Positions 1-11,805 of a stretch of 64,000 nt of DNA are shown in pieces. The notes below the pieces were generated by a model. It did no database searches. It was given only the letters and a program-made list of their open reading frames with translations, and had not been told where the DNA came from. The stretch spans positions 27,822,541 to 27,886,540 of the forward strand of contig CP154957.1 in NCBI GenBank assembly GCA_039621445.1, read 5' to 3'. This DNA comes from Euglena gracilis (taxonomy: Eukaryota; Euglenida; Euglenophyceae; Euglenales). Positions within the stretch are counted from its first letter, which is position 1. Every line of letters starts with the position of its first letter. Made by a program: the position numbers and the translations under genes.

Positions 1-1020
1 TTTGCGCATTTTTTTTGCGCATTTTGCATTTTTTCCGAGGGCCGTCCAGCGCATTCCCCCCCCCTGCCCCTCCTCAAAAGTGTCCCCCCAAAGTGGACCA
101 AAGTCTTGGCAAACTTTGGTCCCCCCCCCCTCAAAGTAGCCACTTTCCTTCGTCGCCAAAGGTGCCAAGGCCAAAATTTGACCCCCCCCCCACAGTGCAT
201 GGAGGGGCCACTTTGATGGGGGGGGGTAGGTTGCCTTGTATGGAAACCTTTTTGGGGAACCCCATCAGGACCAGCAGGGACAGAAAAAAATGTTGCACTT
301 TCAATTCGAATTTGCTTCTGGTGCAAGGCTTTGTTCCATTTTTGCAAAACCAATTTTGGTAAACACAGTTTGACCAATGGTCGAAGGCTGTGTTCAGAAA
401 CACAACCTTTGGTCGAAGGCTGTGTTTCTAAACACAGCCTTTGACGCTCCAAAGGCTGTGTTTCAAATCACAGCTTTTGACCAAAGGCATGTTGCCATAA
501 ACACAGCCTTAACCCAAAACCACCTAAATGCCCAAAATTTGAACCTTCTTGGGTTTCAAAACCTCCAAAAGCACAAAATCAAAAGAAAAATCACAAAATC
601 AAGGGCAAAAGACCACAGAAAAAGACCATTTTTGCATTTCTTTGAAATCGATGATTATATCCCCAAATTTTCCAAAAACGGAAAAAAAATCTGGAGGGAG
701 TTTTTTTTGTCGCAAGCACAAACCTTGCAAGAAACCCAATTTGGGACGAAGAAATTTTCACCTGCCGCACACCTCCGCCCCCGGGACCCCCTCGCCACGC
801 CAACCCCCCCCCCCAGGCCAGTGAGCTTGCCACGGCATGCCGAGCCCCCCCCCCCCCCACCAGGGTTTGTTCGGACACCCCACCTGGTGGCTTTCATGCC
901 CAGATGAAAGTGAATCATACACCTCTTATTTCCCCCCAAATTCCCATCTGGTTTCCTTCCAAGTTTTTTGATCCGAATTTTTCAGTTGGTCTTTTTCGTT
1001 CAAGTGGCACCCCTTCCCAG
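1..1020. other. non-coding, homopolymer-rich sequence
   Basis: No credible gene is visible. The stretch contains many runs of C, T and A and a local repeat of 'aaggctgtgtttc' units around 385-510. The reading frames here are low-complexity shadows with biased composition. Confidence 0.5.
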
Positions 1021-1133
1021 TCAGCGCGCACCGGGTACGGTGGACAGTATGTGAGACCCTCTGCTGTGCCCTCCCGCCAAGTTGTGGGCACATCCCCTGC
1101 CGCCCGGCAAAAAGCGGCCCCGAAGGAACACAA
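1021..1133 (+). CDS. possible linker exon near the N-terminus of the helicase-like gene
   Basis: The exon would begin after the acceptor ttcccag and end at the donor GTGTGG, the same GTGTG-type donor used by several downstream exons of this strand. It is GC-rich against AT-rich flanks and encodes a Ser/Ala/Pro/Gly-rich, basic segment that ends KAAPKEH. Such composition is typical of a disordered linker, so no function can be read from it. Its end phase (2) does not join directly to the next exon reported here at 4088, so at least one exon would be missing. It may not be coding at all. Confidence 0.35.
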
Positions 1134-4087
1134 GTGTGGTTTGTTTGCATTCACTTTGCTTCACTTTGTTCTTTCTTTTTCGGCATCCCCACCTTTGCCT
1201 CACTGTTTTTTCCCCTTCGATTGGCATTCGTGATTCCACCCAAGGAAATGCTCATCCATCCTCTAAGATAATCAAGACTAACACCAAGTATCTCTCCACT
1301 GCCGCTTCGTTATTCATCCCCTAATTTTCAAAAAAGATTTGTCATACACCCCACAATCTGTGATGCTGTCGCAAGGAAGTTATGCCCCGTGGCACATAAT
1401 GTTACATCCTATGACAGCTTATTTATGATAAATGCACGTTTCAAAGAGTCAGACTCCATTTTTTTATGTCCCCCACAATAAATTTTACTGTCTTACAGAT
1501 TGCATGTGAGTTTTCTGTTTTTCACGGTTCATTAAAGAGATCATTTTTAATGGTCTTTTTGAACGGTGGACGCCCCACAACATTCCTGGGGATGCAGCAT
1601 TTGGCCACAATTGTTTGGGGGTGTCATTTTTTTCTTTGGGAGATAGATGGGGGTTGCTGGGGGGTGCTGGGTTCCGGCGCTTTCAATTTTGACGCCGAAA
1701 CAAAAATTTGGGGATTTTTCAATGATGAGGAAACAGGTTCTTTTTTTTGGGAAGTCAACCAGTCCAATTCAGATCGATCAGAGGGTGGGGAGGTCCGGGA
1801 CCCCCAACTGAAACGGGGGCTCAAATGAAGTCCGGAGTCCAACACTGTTTGCCACCATGAACTCTTTCATGAGCACTGAAATTTTTTGGGGATTTAATGA
1901 ACAGACCCCAGTTAGGCTTTGTCGTCAAAAGTGGTTTCTTGGTTGAGTGACGCTTGTGGATGCCCCAAAATCTTCATTGTATTTTTTAAGCAACTTTGCG
2001 CGCATTATTAGTAAAACTCTTTTTGGATCACCACTTGTTTTTTGTGAGTGTTTACCCGGTAGCATTCTGCAGCTCCTTGTTCCTCAGGGACTCATTGTTG
2101 CAGCAAGTGCAGAAAATGAGACTTCGCCTGGAGAGGGATGTTCCACCTGCCCAGGCTTGGATCTAATTGTGTAGCATTGCTTGTTGGAATGGGTGCGGCG
2201 GCAGGTTCATATGATTCAGAGTGAACAGTGTGGCCTTGGGCAAAGACATAATTTGTTTGTGTCATTTGTTTTTCCAGCCTCGTCTCTGCCCCCAAGAATA
2301 AGAAGTATGTTTGCTTCCAGCTTTTTTGTGTATGTTTGCTCTTTTTTGCATTTTTTTTGTTTTTTTTATTTTGGCAAAATTTGCTTTTTTTGCTTTTTTT
2401 GTTTTTTCTTTGCTTTTTTTTGGCTATTATGGGGATTTTTTTTGAAAATTTTTTGACAAATGAATAATGTCCTCATCTTGGCCCCGATTTTCCCCGAAAA
2501 CCACAAATTTTGTCAGTGTTTTCTATTTTTTTCCCCATTTTTTTGTGTCAATAAAATGCTTATTTTTGTGCAAAATGAAAAAAATTCTCCAGCAGACTGA
2601 AAAATTTGAGTCCTAATGTCTTTCCTAATAATTTCTAAGTCCTCTCCAATGGAAAACGTGTACATCCCGAGGAGGATTTTATCCACAATTTGCGTTTTTT
2701 TTGTGTTTTTTGTGTTTGTTTGCTTTTTTGAACGCGTTTCTTGAGGGTCCATGTTGTGTCCCCCCCCCCCCCCCTGCTCTGGAAGGATCGGCAATTGCTA
2801 TGAATTATTTTTTTTCTCTTTGGCCAGTCATCCATTTTTGTTTGGCCCAGACAATGCTCATAGGGTGGTTTTCTTAAAGTAGCTCCAGCCAAGTTGCAAG
2901 GGGGAACCCATTAAGGATCCCTGGCTCATTTCTTTTCGCAGACCTTTCTCTCTTGGGTCTGATGTCAGGAGATGTCCATCCTTCAGGTAGGTGTCTGGAT
3001 TGACCCAAAAGGTGGTACCACGAACCCTCAAAAGGTTTCTTTTGACGAATTCCCCCCCAAAAATGTGCGAAAAAATTTTACAGTCTGGTGTTTTGCCCAG
3101 GCGAAAATCGGCCTGGTATGAAGCTGTGCTGGTGGTTGGGGGGGGAGGTCCCCAAGGGGAAATGTGAGGGGTCCCCAGGGTTCGGTGGGGGGTCCCCAGG
3201 GTTCGGTGGGGGGTCCAGGCCACCCAAGGGGTTCAGGCCAGCCCCAAGGGAGTGCCCAGCAGCCCCGGGAAATGTAAGATTTTCAGCTTTTGAACCAAAA
3301 TTTTTCAGCATTCTTCACAACTTTTTCCCAAAAGTGCCACAATTTGGTCTATTTTTTGTGGGTAAAAAGTTTTGGCTTTGCTTTGTGATGGGCTGAAAAT
3401 TGCTCATTTGTCATGCCACTGTTTAGAACCCCCCCCCACCACTCCCCCTTGACTGGAGGGGGGGGGTTGACCCCCCCCAATGTCGAACCCTGGGTATCCC
3501 CTCTAACCCTCTTTAAACGGGGGGACGGTCAGACTCCCCACCCTTTTTAGTGAGTCATCTCACTGTTTGACAGCTGGAATCTGGCTTCTGCTCAAGGGTG
3601 CATAGTACAACGGTGGGCTGAACTGCAGTCGTCCAAATTTGGTTAGTGGAGATCCTAGTGGACCCCATCGGGGGGTCCGCCAGTGAAAAATTTTCTCCAG
3701 TGAAAAAGAATTTGACCCCCAATCCGCCAAAAATGCTCATTTTTGGCATTTTTGGATTTTTGGGAAACTTTTTTTTCAAATAACCAGGCAAATCAACTTT
3801 AAAAGGATCAAAAGACAATTTTTTTACCTGGGGGCGCTAAAGCAATCATTTGAAGGAGTATTCAGAGATAAACGTTATGTCATTTTTTTCTCATCTGTTT
3901 TTGTTGGATCTCTGGGAGATTCACCTTTCCACCTTGCACCAGCACATGAGGCACATTGCGTGCGGCACACAGCCAGAATGTTTTGGGTCGCCCTGGGCTG
4001 TAGCGTGAAGAAAAAAAATGTCGGAAAACAAAGGCTGTTGCCCTCCTCAAATCACAAAAATGACAGTGAATTCCGGTTGATTTCCAG
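1134..4087. other. intron or intergenic sequence without a recognised gene
   Basis: AT-rich text with T runs (about 2330-2460), C runs and a C-rich/G-rich pair near 3430-3540. A direct repeat of 'ccccagggttcggtggggggt' type units lies at about 3175-3215. No reading frame here looks like protein. Confidence 0.45.
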
Positions 4088-4277
4088 CGGCCAAGTCTGC
4101 ACGTGGCGGGATGCTTGTGCAGTATGCAACCATCCTCATGTTCGAGGCTTTTAAAAACCATCAGCCCCCGTCGCCGGAAGCACTTGCAGAGCTCCAGCTG
4201 GTGTTCTCCAATTTCCTTGTCCAGGGGTTTCTGCACAAGCTCACCGATGTGGAATTGGGTGCTTTTGTGAGAGCAAG
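4088..4277 (+). CDS. exon A of + strand multi-exon gene, helical segment
   Basis: After the acceptor gatttccag the frame encodes a helical, Leu-rich segment including VQYATILMFEAFKNHQ and ALAELQLVFSNFLVQGFLH. The exon can end at AAG|GTTTCT (phase 2), which matches the one-base start of the next exon. An alternative donor TTT|GTGAGA lies at 4267. I do not recognise the domain. It is placed in the helicase-like gene only because the strand, GC content and splice phases agree. Confidence 0.5.
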
Positions 4278-4498
4278 GTTTCTCACAGCTTATGTAATTG
4301 TGCGACCTTGATCCATGATTGCACCATTTTTTTTTGAGGGAAAAAGGCCAGAAGTTGTGGATTTGAGCCATTATCGCCTGAGTGGGTAAATTGATCGACC
4401 TAGTGACCCAGGGGAGAATTACTGATTGACTTTCGATACTGTGAGATTGATTGATTATTGTGGCTGCTGGAATTCTAAACGACCTGGGAGGCGGCCAG

Positions 4499-4664
4499 TA
4501 ATCAATCAATCCGCTCCATGTGCAGCATCTTTTCCCTCATCCCCTCCGTCTTCAAGACACTGGCGCACAACCACCCTGCTGCCGAGAGGGTGAGGGCCGG
4601 GATGGAGGCCGGGCAACAGGACGTGTGGGCCCCCATCGGGCAGCAGATCAAGCTGTTTTTCGAG
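4499..4664 (+). CDS. exon B of + strand multi-exon gene
   Basis: The frame follows acceptor ggccag and encodes CSIFSLIPSVFKTLAHNH, then a charged helix ending PIGQQIKLFFE. The donor is GAG|GTTTCC. Phase 0 at its end matches phase 0 at the next exon. The segment looks like a helical-repeat or scaffold region and no family was recognised. Confidence 0.5.
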
Positions 4665-4801
4665 GTTTCCGCCCCCTCTGTTCGCTCCCCGGCCGGACCG
4701 CACGCCGGCGATGCTCCGTTTCGGATGCCCCCCACACCCCACTGCCCTACTGCCCCGAGAGCCAGGCTCTCTGCGGGCCCTGCACCCTTCTTCCCCTGCA
4801 G

Positions 4802-4896
4802 GCTGGGTTCCGCATCCGCAAACATTTCGATTTCAAGCAGGGCCGGCCAGGGAGATCGTGGCAGCGCGACCCCCTTGGGTGTCCCTCTTTTCGAGA
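4802..4896 (+). CDS. exon C of + strand multi-exon gene
   Basis: A strong acceptor (cttcttcccctgcag) precedes AGFRIRKHFDFKQG. The exon can run to the good donor GAGA|GTAAGC. The segment is basic and short with no recognised motif. Phase 0 at entry agrees with exon B. The exit phase (2) does not fit exon D directly, so a boundary is wrong or a small exon is missing. Confidence 0.45.
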
Positions 4897-5045
4897 GTAA
4901 GCGACTCTCCAGGGATGCATGGGAAAGCCCGGTTAGGATCGACCCTCCGCCCGACACCGGAACCCATCGGGCACCGGGTGTCGTTCAGCCCCTCTCCCCC
5001 AACAGCCACCCGCACCCAGCGCCACGCTCTCCCTGGGGGCAGCAG

Positions 5046-5240
5046 CCGCTCTTCCTGGCCTACGTGGACGCCCTGAACCTCTTCATGCCGCTGCCGGAGG
5101 ACGTCCCCGCCGACTTTCAGCCCCACGCCGCCTGCTGGCTGCGCCCAACCCTGGCCCTGGGCTGCGGCGTGCTGGACGCGGTGCGGCTGCAGAGCGGCGT
5201 GATCCCAGAGACGTTGGTCTGCCTGCTGCGCCCCACCAAA
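5046..5240 (+). CDS. exon D of + strand multi-exon gene
   Basis: GC-rich frame encoding PLFLAYVDALNLFMPLPEDV and, further on, GVLDAVRLQSGVIPETLVCL. Codons end mostly in G or C, as in the other exons. The 3' end is uncertain: GTCTGC after VIPETL is one donor, and GC after the downstream Lys is another. The (GT)n microsatellite begins about 40 bases later, inside the next intron. No family was recognised. Confidence 0.5.
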
Positions 5241-5278
5241 GCGTTCCCTCAATGCATTTTTGGCTTTGTTTATGTGCC

Positions 5279-5479
<201 letters not shown>

Positions 5480-5530
5480 CTCAACATTTTCAGGTTCGGA
5501 CCTGGAGGGGGGGTGAGTCAGGGCGCAAGG

Positions 5531-6765
5531 CGGTAGACTGGGGGGGGGGGGTAGTGGGTAGTCGGCCGACTAGTCGGCCGACTACCCAATTGGTCCACCG
5601 ACTAGGCCTAGTCGGTAGCTAGTCGGCGAGACAGGGGGGGGGGGGGGTAGTGGGTAGTCGGCCAACTAGTCGGCCGACTACCCACTCTAATGTACTAACG
5701 GGTCAAAACCGCCGACTTTTAAGCCCCCCCCCATGAACAAAATCCAATGGAAACTAGTCGGTGGCTAGTCGGCGGTCATAAAAATGGTCTGTGGCGGGCC
5801 CAAATCACCCGGAAATGGTCCGGATGGGTCCAAATAAGTGTCTTACGCCTAAATAAACACCCCCAGATGGAAATCTTTGGTCAGTGGGGGGTCGGTGGGC
5901 CCTTGATGGGGGTCCGGAGGGGTAAAAAACCAATGATGAAACAGGGATTACATTAAAATCCTTTAGAAATGCAATCTGCAATCTGCGTTCTGCATCACGA
6001 GAGGCAGAAAACTCCCCCCTCCACCCCAATCCGAGACTCAAATAACAAAATCCCTTCTGTGTTGGCAACATACTCGGGGGCTAAGTCGTTTTTGTGGCTC
6101 ACTTTGGCATAGGCGGGGGGGGCTCCGCCCCCCCCGCACCTCCCCCCTCAAATAACAAAATCCCTTCTGTGTTGGCAACATACTCGGGGGCTAAGTCGTT
6201 TTTGTGGCTCACTTTGGCATAGGGGGGGGGCGCTCCGCCCCCCCCGCACCCCCCCCCTCAAATAACAAAATCCCTTCTGTGTTGGCAACATACTCGGGGG
6301 CTAAGTCGTTTTTGTGGCTTACTTTGGCATAGGCGGGGGGGGCTCCGCCCCCCCCCGCACCCCCCCCCTCAAATAACAAAATCCCTTCTATGTTGGCAAT
6401 AGACTTGGAGGGATAAGACCCTTTTTTTGTGCAAATTTTGACTTTTATTGAAAATTCAATGGGGAGAGGTGTACTTTTGTCAAAAGTGGCCCAAAATGGA
6501 CATTTTCCCCCAATTTTTTTGCATATTCACCCCCGATTGGGGGGTTCTGGAGCCATTTGGGTGGGTTTTGACTGGTGTTGAGGTGATTTAGACAAAAAAA
6601 TTTTCCCAGGGGGGGGGGCTTAAAAGTCGGCGGTTTTGACCCGTTAGTACATTAGAGTGGGTAGTCGGCCGACTAGTCGGCCGACTACCCAATTGGTCCG
6701 CCGACTACCCAATTGGTCGGCCGACTAGTCGGCCGACTACCCACTACCCCCCCCCCAGTCTACCG
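5531..6765. mobile_element. 1.2-kb DNA element with long terminal inverted repeats
   Basis: The ends are perfect complements (CGGTAGACTGGGGG at the left, its reverse complement at the right). The inverted repeat continues for roughly 180 bases through GTCGGCCGACTAGTCGGCC palindromes to the block before 'aagcccccccc'. The flanks both carry GTGAGTCAGG (5513 and 6775), a possible target duplication or a separate local repeat. There is no transposase frame, so the element is non-autonomous. It lies between exon D and the exon at 6868. Confidence 0.85.
6037..6400. repeat. tandem repeat, about 110-bp unit, three copies plus a partial fourth
   Basis: Units start at about 6037, 6147, 6257 and 6368 with 'ctcaaataacaaaatccc'. 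Each ends in a G-run/C-run hairpin around 'ggctccgcc'. The array lies inside the inverted-repeat element. The partial last copy diverges after 'ttggcaa'. Confidence 0.93.
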
Positions 6766-6867
6766 TTTGGCACTGTGAGTCAGGCGTACCTCGCAAGGTC
6801 TTCTGGCGTCTTTCATGACACTGTTTTATTCATCTCTGCTCCTGTCGGAAAGCCTCCTGTTCCGCAG

Positions 6868-7045
6868 TCTCCCAGTGATTTGCTGGCGGAGCTCTATTGG
6901 GACCTGGAGGTGGACGTGTTCCAAAAGGAGCCCAAGGAGTCGCTGCCCCAAGCAACAGTCGCTCGCCGGAAGCGCAACGTGACACAGATCGCGCTGTCCA
7001 TCCTGCAGAATAGTGATTTCGCCACTTTCCAGTCTGCCCCATCCC
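6868..7045 (+). CDS. exon E of + strand multi-exon gene
   Basis: It follows acceptor tgttccgcag in phase 0 and encodes SPSDLLAELYWDLEVDVFQK, then a basic stretch ARRKRNVTQIALSILQ. The 3' end was not resolved; several weak GT sites lie between 7055 and 7075. It stands directly upstream of the helicase-like exons. No named domain was recognised. Confidence 0.5.
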
Positions 7046-7611
7046 AGGAAGCCTTAAAAAGCCTGTTCACTTGTTTTTTTTGTTGCTATTGTGCTGCTGC
7101 AATGCCTCTGCTATTTTGAATTTGTTTGGCTCCTTGCACCACCCACACTATTTTGCCCCCACCGACATCCCAGGGCAATGTGTCCGTTTTTGCTGCATGT
7201 CTGCAACAAAAAAAATGTTTCTGAACCTCTGTTATGCCTCTGTGAGGGAAATGAGGGGAAGATTATTTTATGTTTAAATTTATTTATGTTTATTTTCACA
7301 GAAGGCCCAAACCAGAGATATTTCTAATATTGTCACCCAGCGGGAGGGGGGCGGGTGGAATGTTTCTGCTTAAGGGTAGTACCCCCCGGGGGGCAGGACT
7401 GTAGCTTGTCCAATTTTGGCAAGTGGAAATCCCAGTGGATCCTGGGGTCTGCTTGCAGCCAGACAGTGGAAGTTTTTTCCATCAAACGGCACAAAGCACC
7501 GAAAATTGTTTTCGGATCCCCCAGAAAAACTGGCCAAAAAAGGCCCATTTTTGGCCATTTTTCAGAACAAATTCAGCCAAACACACACACACACACGCGC
7601 GCGCGCGCGCG

Positions 7612-7704
<93 letters not shown>

Positions 7705-7716
7705 GCACGCACGCAG

Positions 7717-7787
<71 letters not shown>

Positions 7788-8180
7788 CACATTTAAAACC
7801 CCATTTCCACCTTGGTAGGCAGCTCCAGAAGTATTTTTTTTTCCATTCAGGGGATGCCGGACCCCCTCCCCCTGGGGTCCTAAAGCAATAGCCTGGTGGG
7901 TGGTCCCGCCCCCCGGGCGGGGGGGTCAGGCCGAGGGGGTGTTATCCTCCATTTTCGGTGTGAAGCACCGGAAAAACTTTGGACCCCAAAATTGGCCTCC
8001 AGAAGTGAATTCCCCCCGAGTCCCCCCTTCTGCGCCCCCCCCCCCAAGGGGATGGGTGGGTGGGTGGGTGGGTTGGCCGGGAACCTGCCCGGGTGCTATT
8101 AAAAGTTCTCTCTGGCTCACAGAAAAGAAGCTTTCGCCATCGCTGCGTTGGCTGCAACCCCCTCTCTCCCTGATCTCCAG
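7046..8180. other. intron with AC/GCAC microsatellite
   Basis: The stretch contains T-rich text, the microsatellite described separately, and C/G runs near 7860-8060. No further exon is seen. Confidence 0.5.
7580..7790 (+). repeat. compound (AC)n / (GC)n / (GCAC)n microsatellite
   Basis: AC repeats enclose a short GC block near 7597-7612. A long array of CGCA tetranucleotides follows from about 7700 to 7773, then AC again. Confidence 0.97.
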
Positions 8181-8279
8181 GCCGAAGGAGGGCACCGTGA
8201 AGTCTCCGCCCATCGTCATTGTGTGCCACTCCAAGGGTATGGTACTGAAGCTGGCCGACACTCTCAACCACCTTGCCCG
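8181..8279 (+). CDS. helicase-like domain 1 exon: motif Ia region
   Basis: The acceptor is ctgatctccag and the donor CG|GTGTGT. The peptide includes SPPIVIVCHSKGMVLKLADT followed by LNHLAR. It has the beta-strand plus helix layout of DEAD-box motif Ia (usually LVLxPTRELAxQ), but the PTREL residues are replaced by CHSKG. It ends in CG, and the next exon starts with G, restoring an Arg codon. This exact phase match with the following exon supports both. In true DEAD-box proteins this region binds RNA backbone. Confidence 0.72.
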
Positions 8280-8777
8280 GTGTGTCGTCTTTTTTTGCTT
8301 CCAAGTGCAATTGAAGCTGCAATCCAGAGGAAGCTCCCCTTCCTCTGGATTGAAACCCTCCCCAATGTCCCACAGGGGGGGGGGTCGGACCCCTTTCCCG
8401 ACCCACCCCCCCTCCCCCCAGGAGGGAAGGGGGTGGTCCAGGCCCTTGCCCCTTGCCTCCCCACTGATACCATTGCTCGTATCCCAAATCCAGGAAATAC
8501 CTTTTTCCAGCTTGGGTTCTTGGGGCTCACCAGCTCATTGATTTCCTGTTGGTCCGCAGAGAAAACACTTTTGCCACACAAACACCGCAGTCCAATCTGC
8601 AACAGAAAGGAGGTCGCATCTCACCTCCCTTCCTGCTTTGGTGCTGGTCTCGACTTCGAAACTGATTTGGGGCTCACTCTTCGGGACCCCCTGCAGTTGA
8701 CCCAAATCTCTCCCAGAAACAGCACACACTGTCATGCTGGGGTGGCGTTTCTCGCCCCGCCACGTTTCCGGTCGCAG

Positions 8778-8887
8778 GTTCGAGTACAGCCAGGGCTACC
8801 GCGGCGCCGAGGCAGCGTACCGGGAGGCAGTGGGCCTGAGCGACCCGCCGGTCTCCATCGTCGTCTGTACAACTGGCCAGACAGGCT
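8778..8887 (+). CDS. helicase-like domain 1 exon: motif Ib region
   Basis: It starts after ggtcgcag with the G that completes the Arg codon. It encodes FEYSQGYRGAEAAYREAVGL and then PVSIVVCTTGQTG. The last part sits where DEAD-box proteins have IVVxTPGR (motif Ib). Here Pro-Gly-Arg becomes Thr-Gly-Gln. Spacing from the preceding motif Ia segment (about 40 residues) is normal for the family. The donor is GTGAAC, phase 1. An exon carrying motif II should follow but was not found with confidence. Confidence 0.72.
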
Positions 8888-9136
8888 GTGAACTCTGATT
8901 TGCAAGGTTGACTCCAGGGGGATTTTATGCTTTTTGTATTTATTTTGGTTTGGAAAATTGGTGTTTCTGCTTTTTTTTTGCTTCTTGCGTTTTTTTCTTG
9001 GCGATTTGCTTCATTTTTTTGCTGCCAAACATTTAACTTCACATTTTGGCCCCATTTTTGTGAAGATCAAAATTTTCCGTCATACTTTTGTCATGCTTGT
9101 ATTTTGTCCGACATTTTCCATCTTTCCAGAATCAGC

Positions 9137-9218
9137 CTAAATCTATCAAACTACATATCAAAATATAGTTCAATAATTTTCTTCAACTGTATTTTGATAT
9201 GTAGTTTGATAGATTTAG
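9137..9218. repeat. perfect hairpin (MITE-like), 29-bp arms
   Basis: CTAAATCTATCAAACTAC and the following 11 bases at 9137-9165 are exactly complementary to 9190-9218, with a 24-base loop. It lies in the intron after the motif Ib exon. Confidence 0.95.
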
Positions 9219-11274
9219 AATTTTACCTGGAGGTGAAGAAAGTTTTCAGTCTCCTCCAGAGAGCCATGGGAGGAATGCATGCAATTTGCGCCATTTTTGT
9301 GCTTTTTGTGTTTTTTTCCCGATTTTTTTTTATCCATGGTCCATGTTGCGTCCCCCCCCCCTCCTGGGTCACGTCTAAGTGAGACATATGAAGGGATGGG
9401 TGGGGTATCATGCTGCCTGGGCTGAAATTTATGCTGATGGATGTGACGACCCCGATGCCCCATCTGCATATATTTTTTTGGCAATGAGTGGTGGTGGAGA
9501 AGGTGGAAGGATTTGATTCAGTTTCCAACACAATAAATATGCTCCCAAGGAACCCAAGGAACAATGGTGAGTTAGCAGCTGCATCAAGGAAGCTGCAAGG
9601 CAGCCAGTCGCTTTTTTTTTTTTTGCTCCAGAAGACGATGGAAGCCTCTTTCCAATTTTGCCAAGCGCGCCTGGAGATGTGTTGAGGACGTTTGTCTTTT
9701 TCCATGTTACACTTATTTCTTGTGTTGTCCAACGCCTTTCCTGGTGGTTTAACCAGAGTGCCGGTCACTCCTTGTTGCACTGACATGAATGATCCAAAGG
9801 TTGTTTCACTCTTGGATTCCTTTGACTCAACTCCTTTCATTTTTTTGCCCACTCCCTCTGTTTTCTCAATAATGGAGGGGTAAGGAAATTTGCGCTGTCT
9901 GCATTGGGGTGTGTTCCATATTTTGGTGAGACCAGAGAGAGGTAACATAAAGGATGGTTGTCATCTCTGGGTTCTGGATTGTTGCTTGACAGATGTGGCC
10001 TGTCAGGAAGCACAGGGGTTTATTTATTTTTCTTCCAGTGCTTCGCATCCTGAATCCGGGCGCTCAATGAGCTGCAAAAAGGTGGGCTTTCTTTCCAGTC
10101 TCTGAAGCTGTTGGCGTTCATGGCCCAGGGTACCATGTCTGCCCAAGGTTTGTTTTCACCAATCCTGAATATTTTGTCTTTTGTGGCATCTGTCGGTCTT
10201 GCCTTTTCTCTCCTTTTTTGTTTCCACTTCTGGGAGATGACTGGAATGCATAACCTGAATGTGGAAAGTGACAGTATTTGCACCAATGACAATGACACTG
10301 GTTTTTTGTGTTTGTCTCCTTCCCGTTACAACAATTTTTGGCCCGCAGAATTACCCTCCGTTCTTTTTTTTTTTTTTGCAAAATCACGGAAATAACACAA
10401 ACCCAAGGAACATGTCTTTGCAGGCCTGCCCAATCAGTGTGCCAAATTTAATGCGCTCACAGCTGACCTGTGTGTGGAAACGGCATGGCACAACCCACTG
10501 TTTGCTGGTGGTTTGTTCTTTACCTCTTCTTTCCGGGTATTGTGATGGATTCATGGTGAGTTTTCGGGTGGTGTATTTTAAGGAAATGGTTCAACAGTGC
10601 CCAGGTGGTTGTGGGGTGGTAGGTCAACCTCTTTGCTTGTCTTTCTGGAGTTTTGTGGAACGTTGTGGAGGTTTTTTGAGTTGGCTAAAGGAGTGGAAGT
10701 GCACTTGCCACATAAACAATGGACTGTTCGAGAATTCTACCACTGGGGGTTGATGAAGGGGATGCAGGACTGCTACCAGTTAAATTCGGTGGCAAGTTGC
10801 CCATCAATGCCCTATTGATGTTCAAGGCTCTGTGGCACCCACAAAACAGCGTAAATGATGTCGGTGTGCGCAAATGCGCACGTGGACGATGTGCGCATTT
10901 GTGCACACCGACCATTTTAAACCCAGCCAAGAGCCTGTGTGTTTGGAGCTGGAAAGTGAATGTGGCAACATTGTGATATTACCTCCCCTGTATCCTGTGG
11001 TGCTGGACCCCCTCTGTTGAATGCTGCTGGCATGTTTGGGCGGTTGGTGTCCAACCAAAATTCTTTTTTATTTTGAAGCCTTCGCAATAGGGACTTTTGA
11101 GACAAGAGAAAGATTGAAACAGGAGGAGAGCAGATTTGTGGAGGTGTTGTGCTCAAAGTGGTGGTGTTGTGAGGTATGTCTGAAAAAGGTCAAATTGAAG
11201 CGTGTATTGTATTATATGGCATATAGCAGACACATCCATGAACTGTGCCTCATTTTCCGACTAATATGCTGGGG

Positions 11275-11805
11275 GTGAAGCAGGGTTGTATGGGAAGCTC
11301 CGCAGACATGAGGTAGGTGGTGGGGGTGTCCCCCCACCCCCCCCCCCCTCCTGGGGGGGTAAGGTGGTGGGGGGGATCCCCCCACCCCCACCCCCCTAGT
11401 TTCGGAAGGAGGGTCGGTCCCCCCCGGGGGCAAAAAAAATCTTCCGGCGCTTCGCGCCGGGTGTGACTAGGACCCTCTTGAGGCTCAATATGAAATTTTG
11501 GCAAATGGCCAAAATTGGTCGAAAAATCTCGGGCTAGGCAGGGAGTTGCAGGGAAATCAAAATGCTGTTAGATAGGGCATTTTGAGGGCTTCACTTTAGG
11601 TATCTGGACATTTCCTTTGATTCCCCACCATTTTTGAGAAATTTCAGAAAATTTAATTTTTTTGACCCCAAAAAACGGCCGAAATTTTCGGCAACTGAAA
11701 ACTGGAGGTAGGAGGGGGGGGGTCCCCCCACCCCCTCCCCGCTAGTTTTTGGAGGGGGGGTCTCCCCACCCCCTCCTCCGAGATTCCCATAGAAGCCTGG
11801 GGTGA
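11275..11805. mobile_element. possible C/G-tipped palindromic element
   Basis: Near the left edge ATGGGAAGCTCCG faces its near complement CGAGATTCCCAT near the right edge. Just inside lie paired blocks of G-runs and C-runs (about 11310-11430 and 11705-11785) that are inverted copies of one another. No protein is encoded. Confidence 0.45.

Noticed and set aside
7482-7818. His-Thr/His-Ala reading frames over 100 residues
   Set aside because: Products of the AC/GCAC microsatellite.
10719-10900. Frame reading LGVDEGDAGLLPVK as possible helicase motif II of domain 1
   Set aside because: Not GC-rich like the real exons, overlaps another equally good frame, and no acceptor/donor pair fits the phases on either side.
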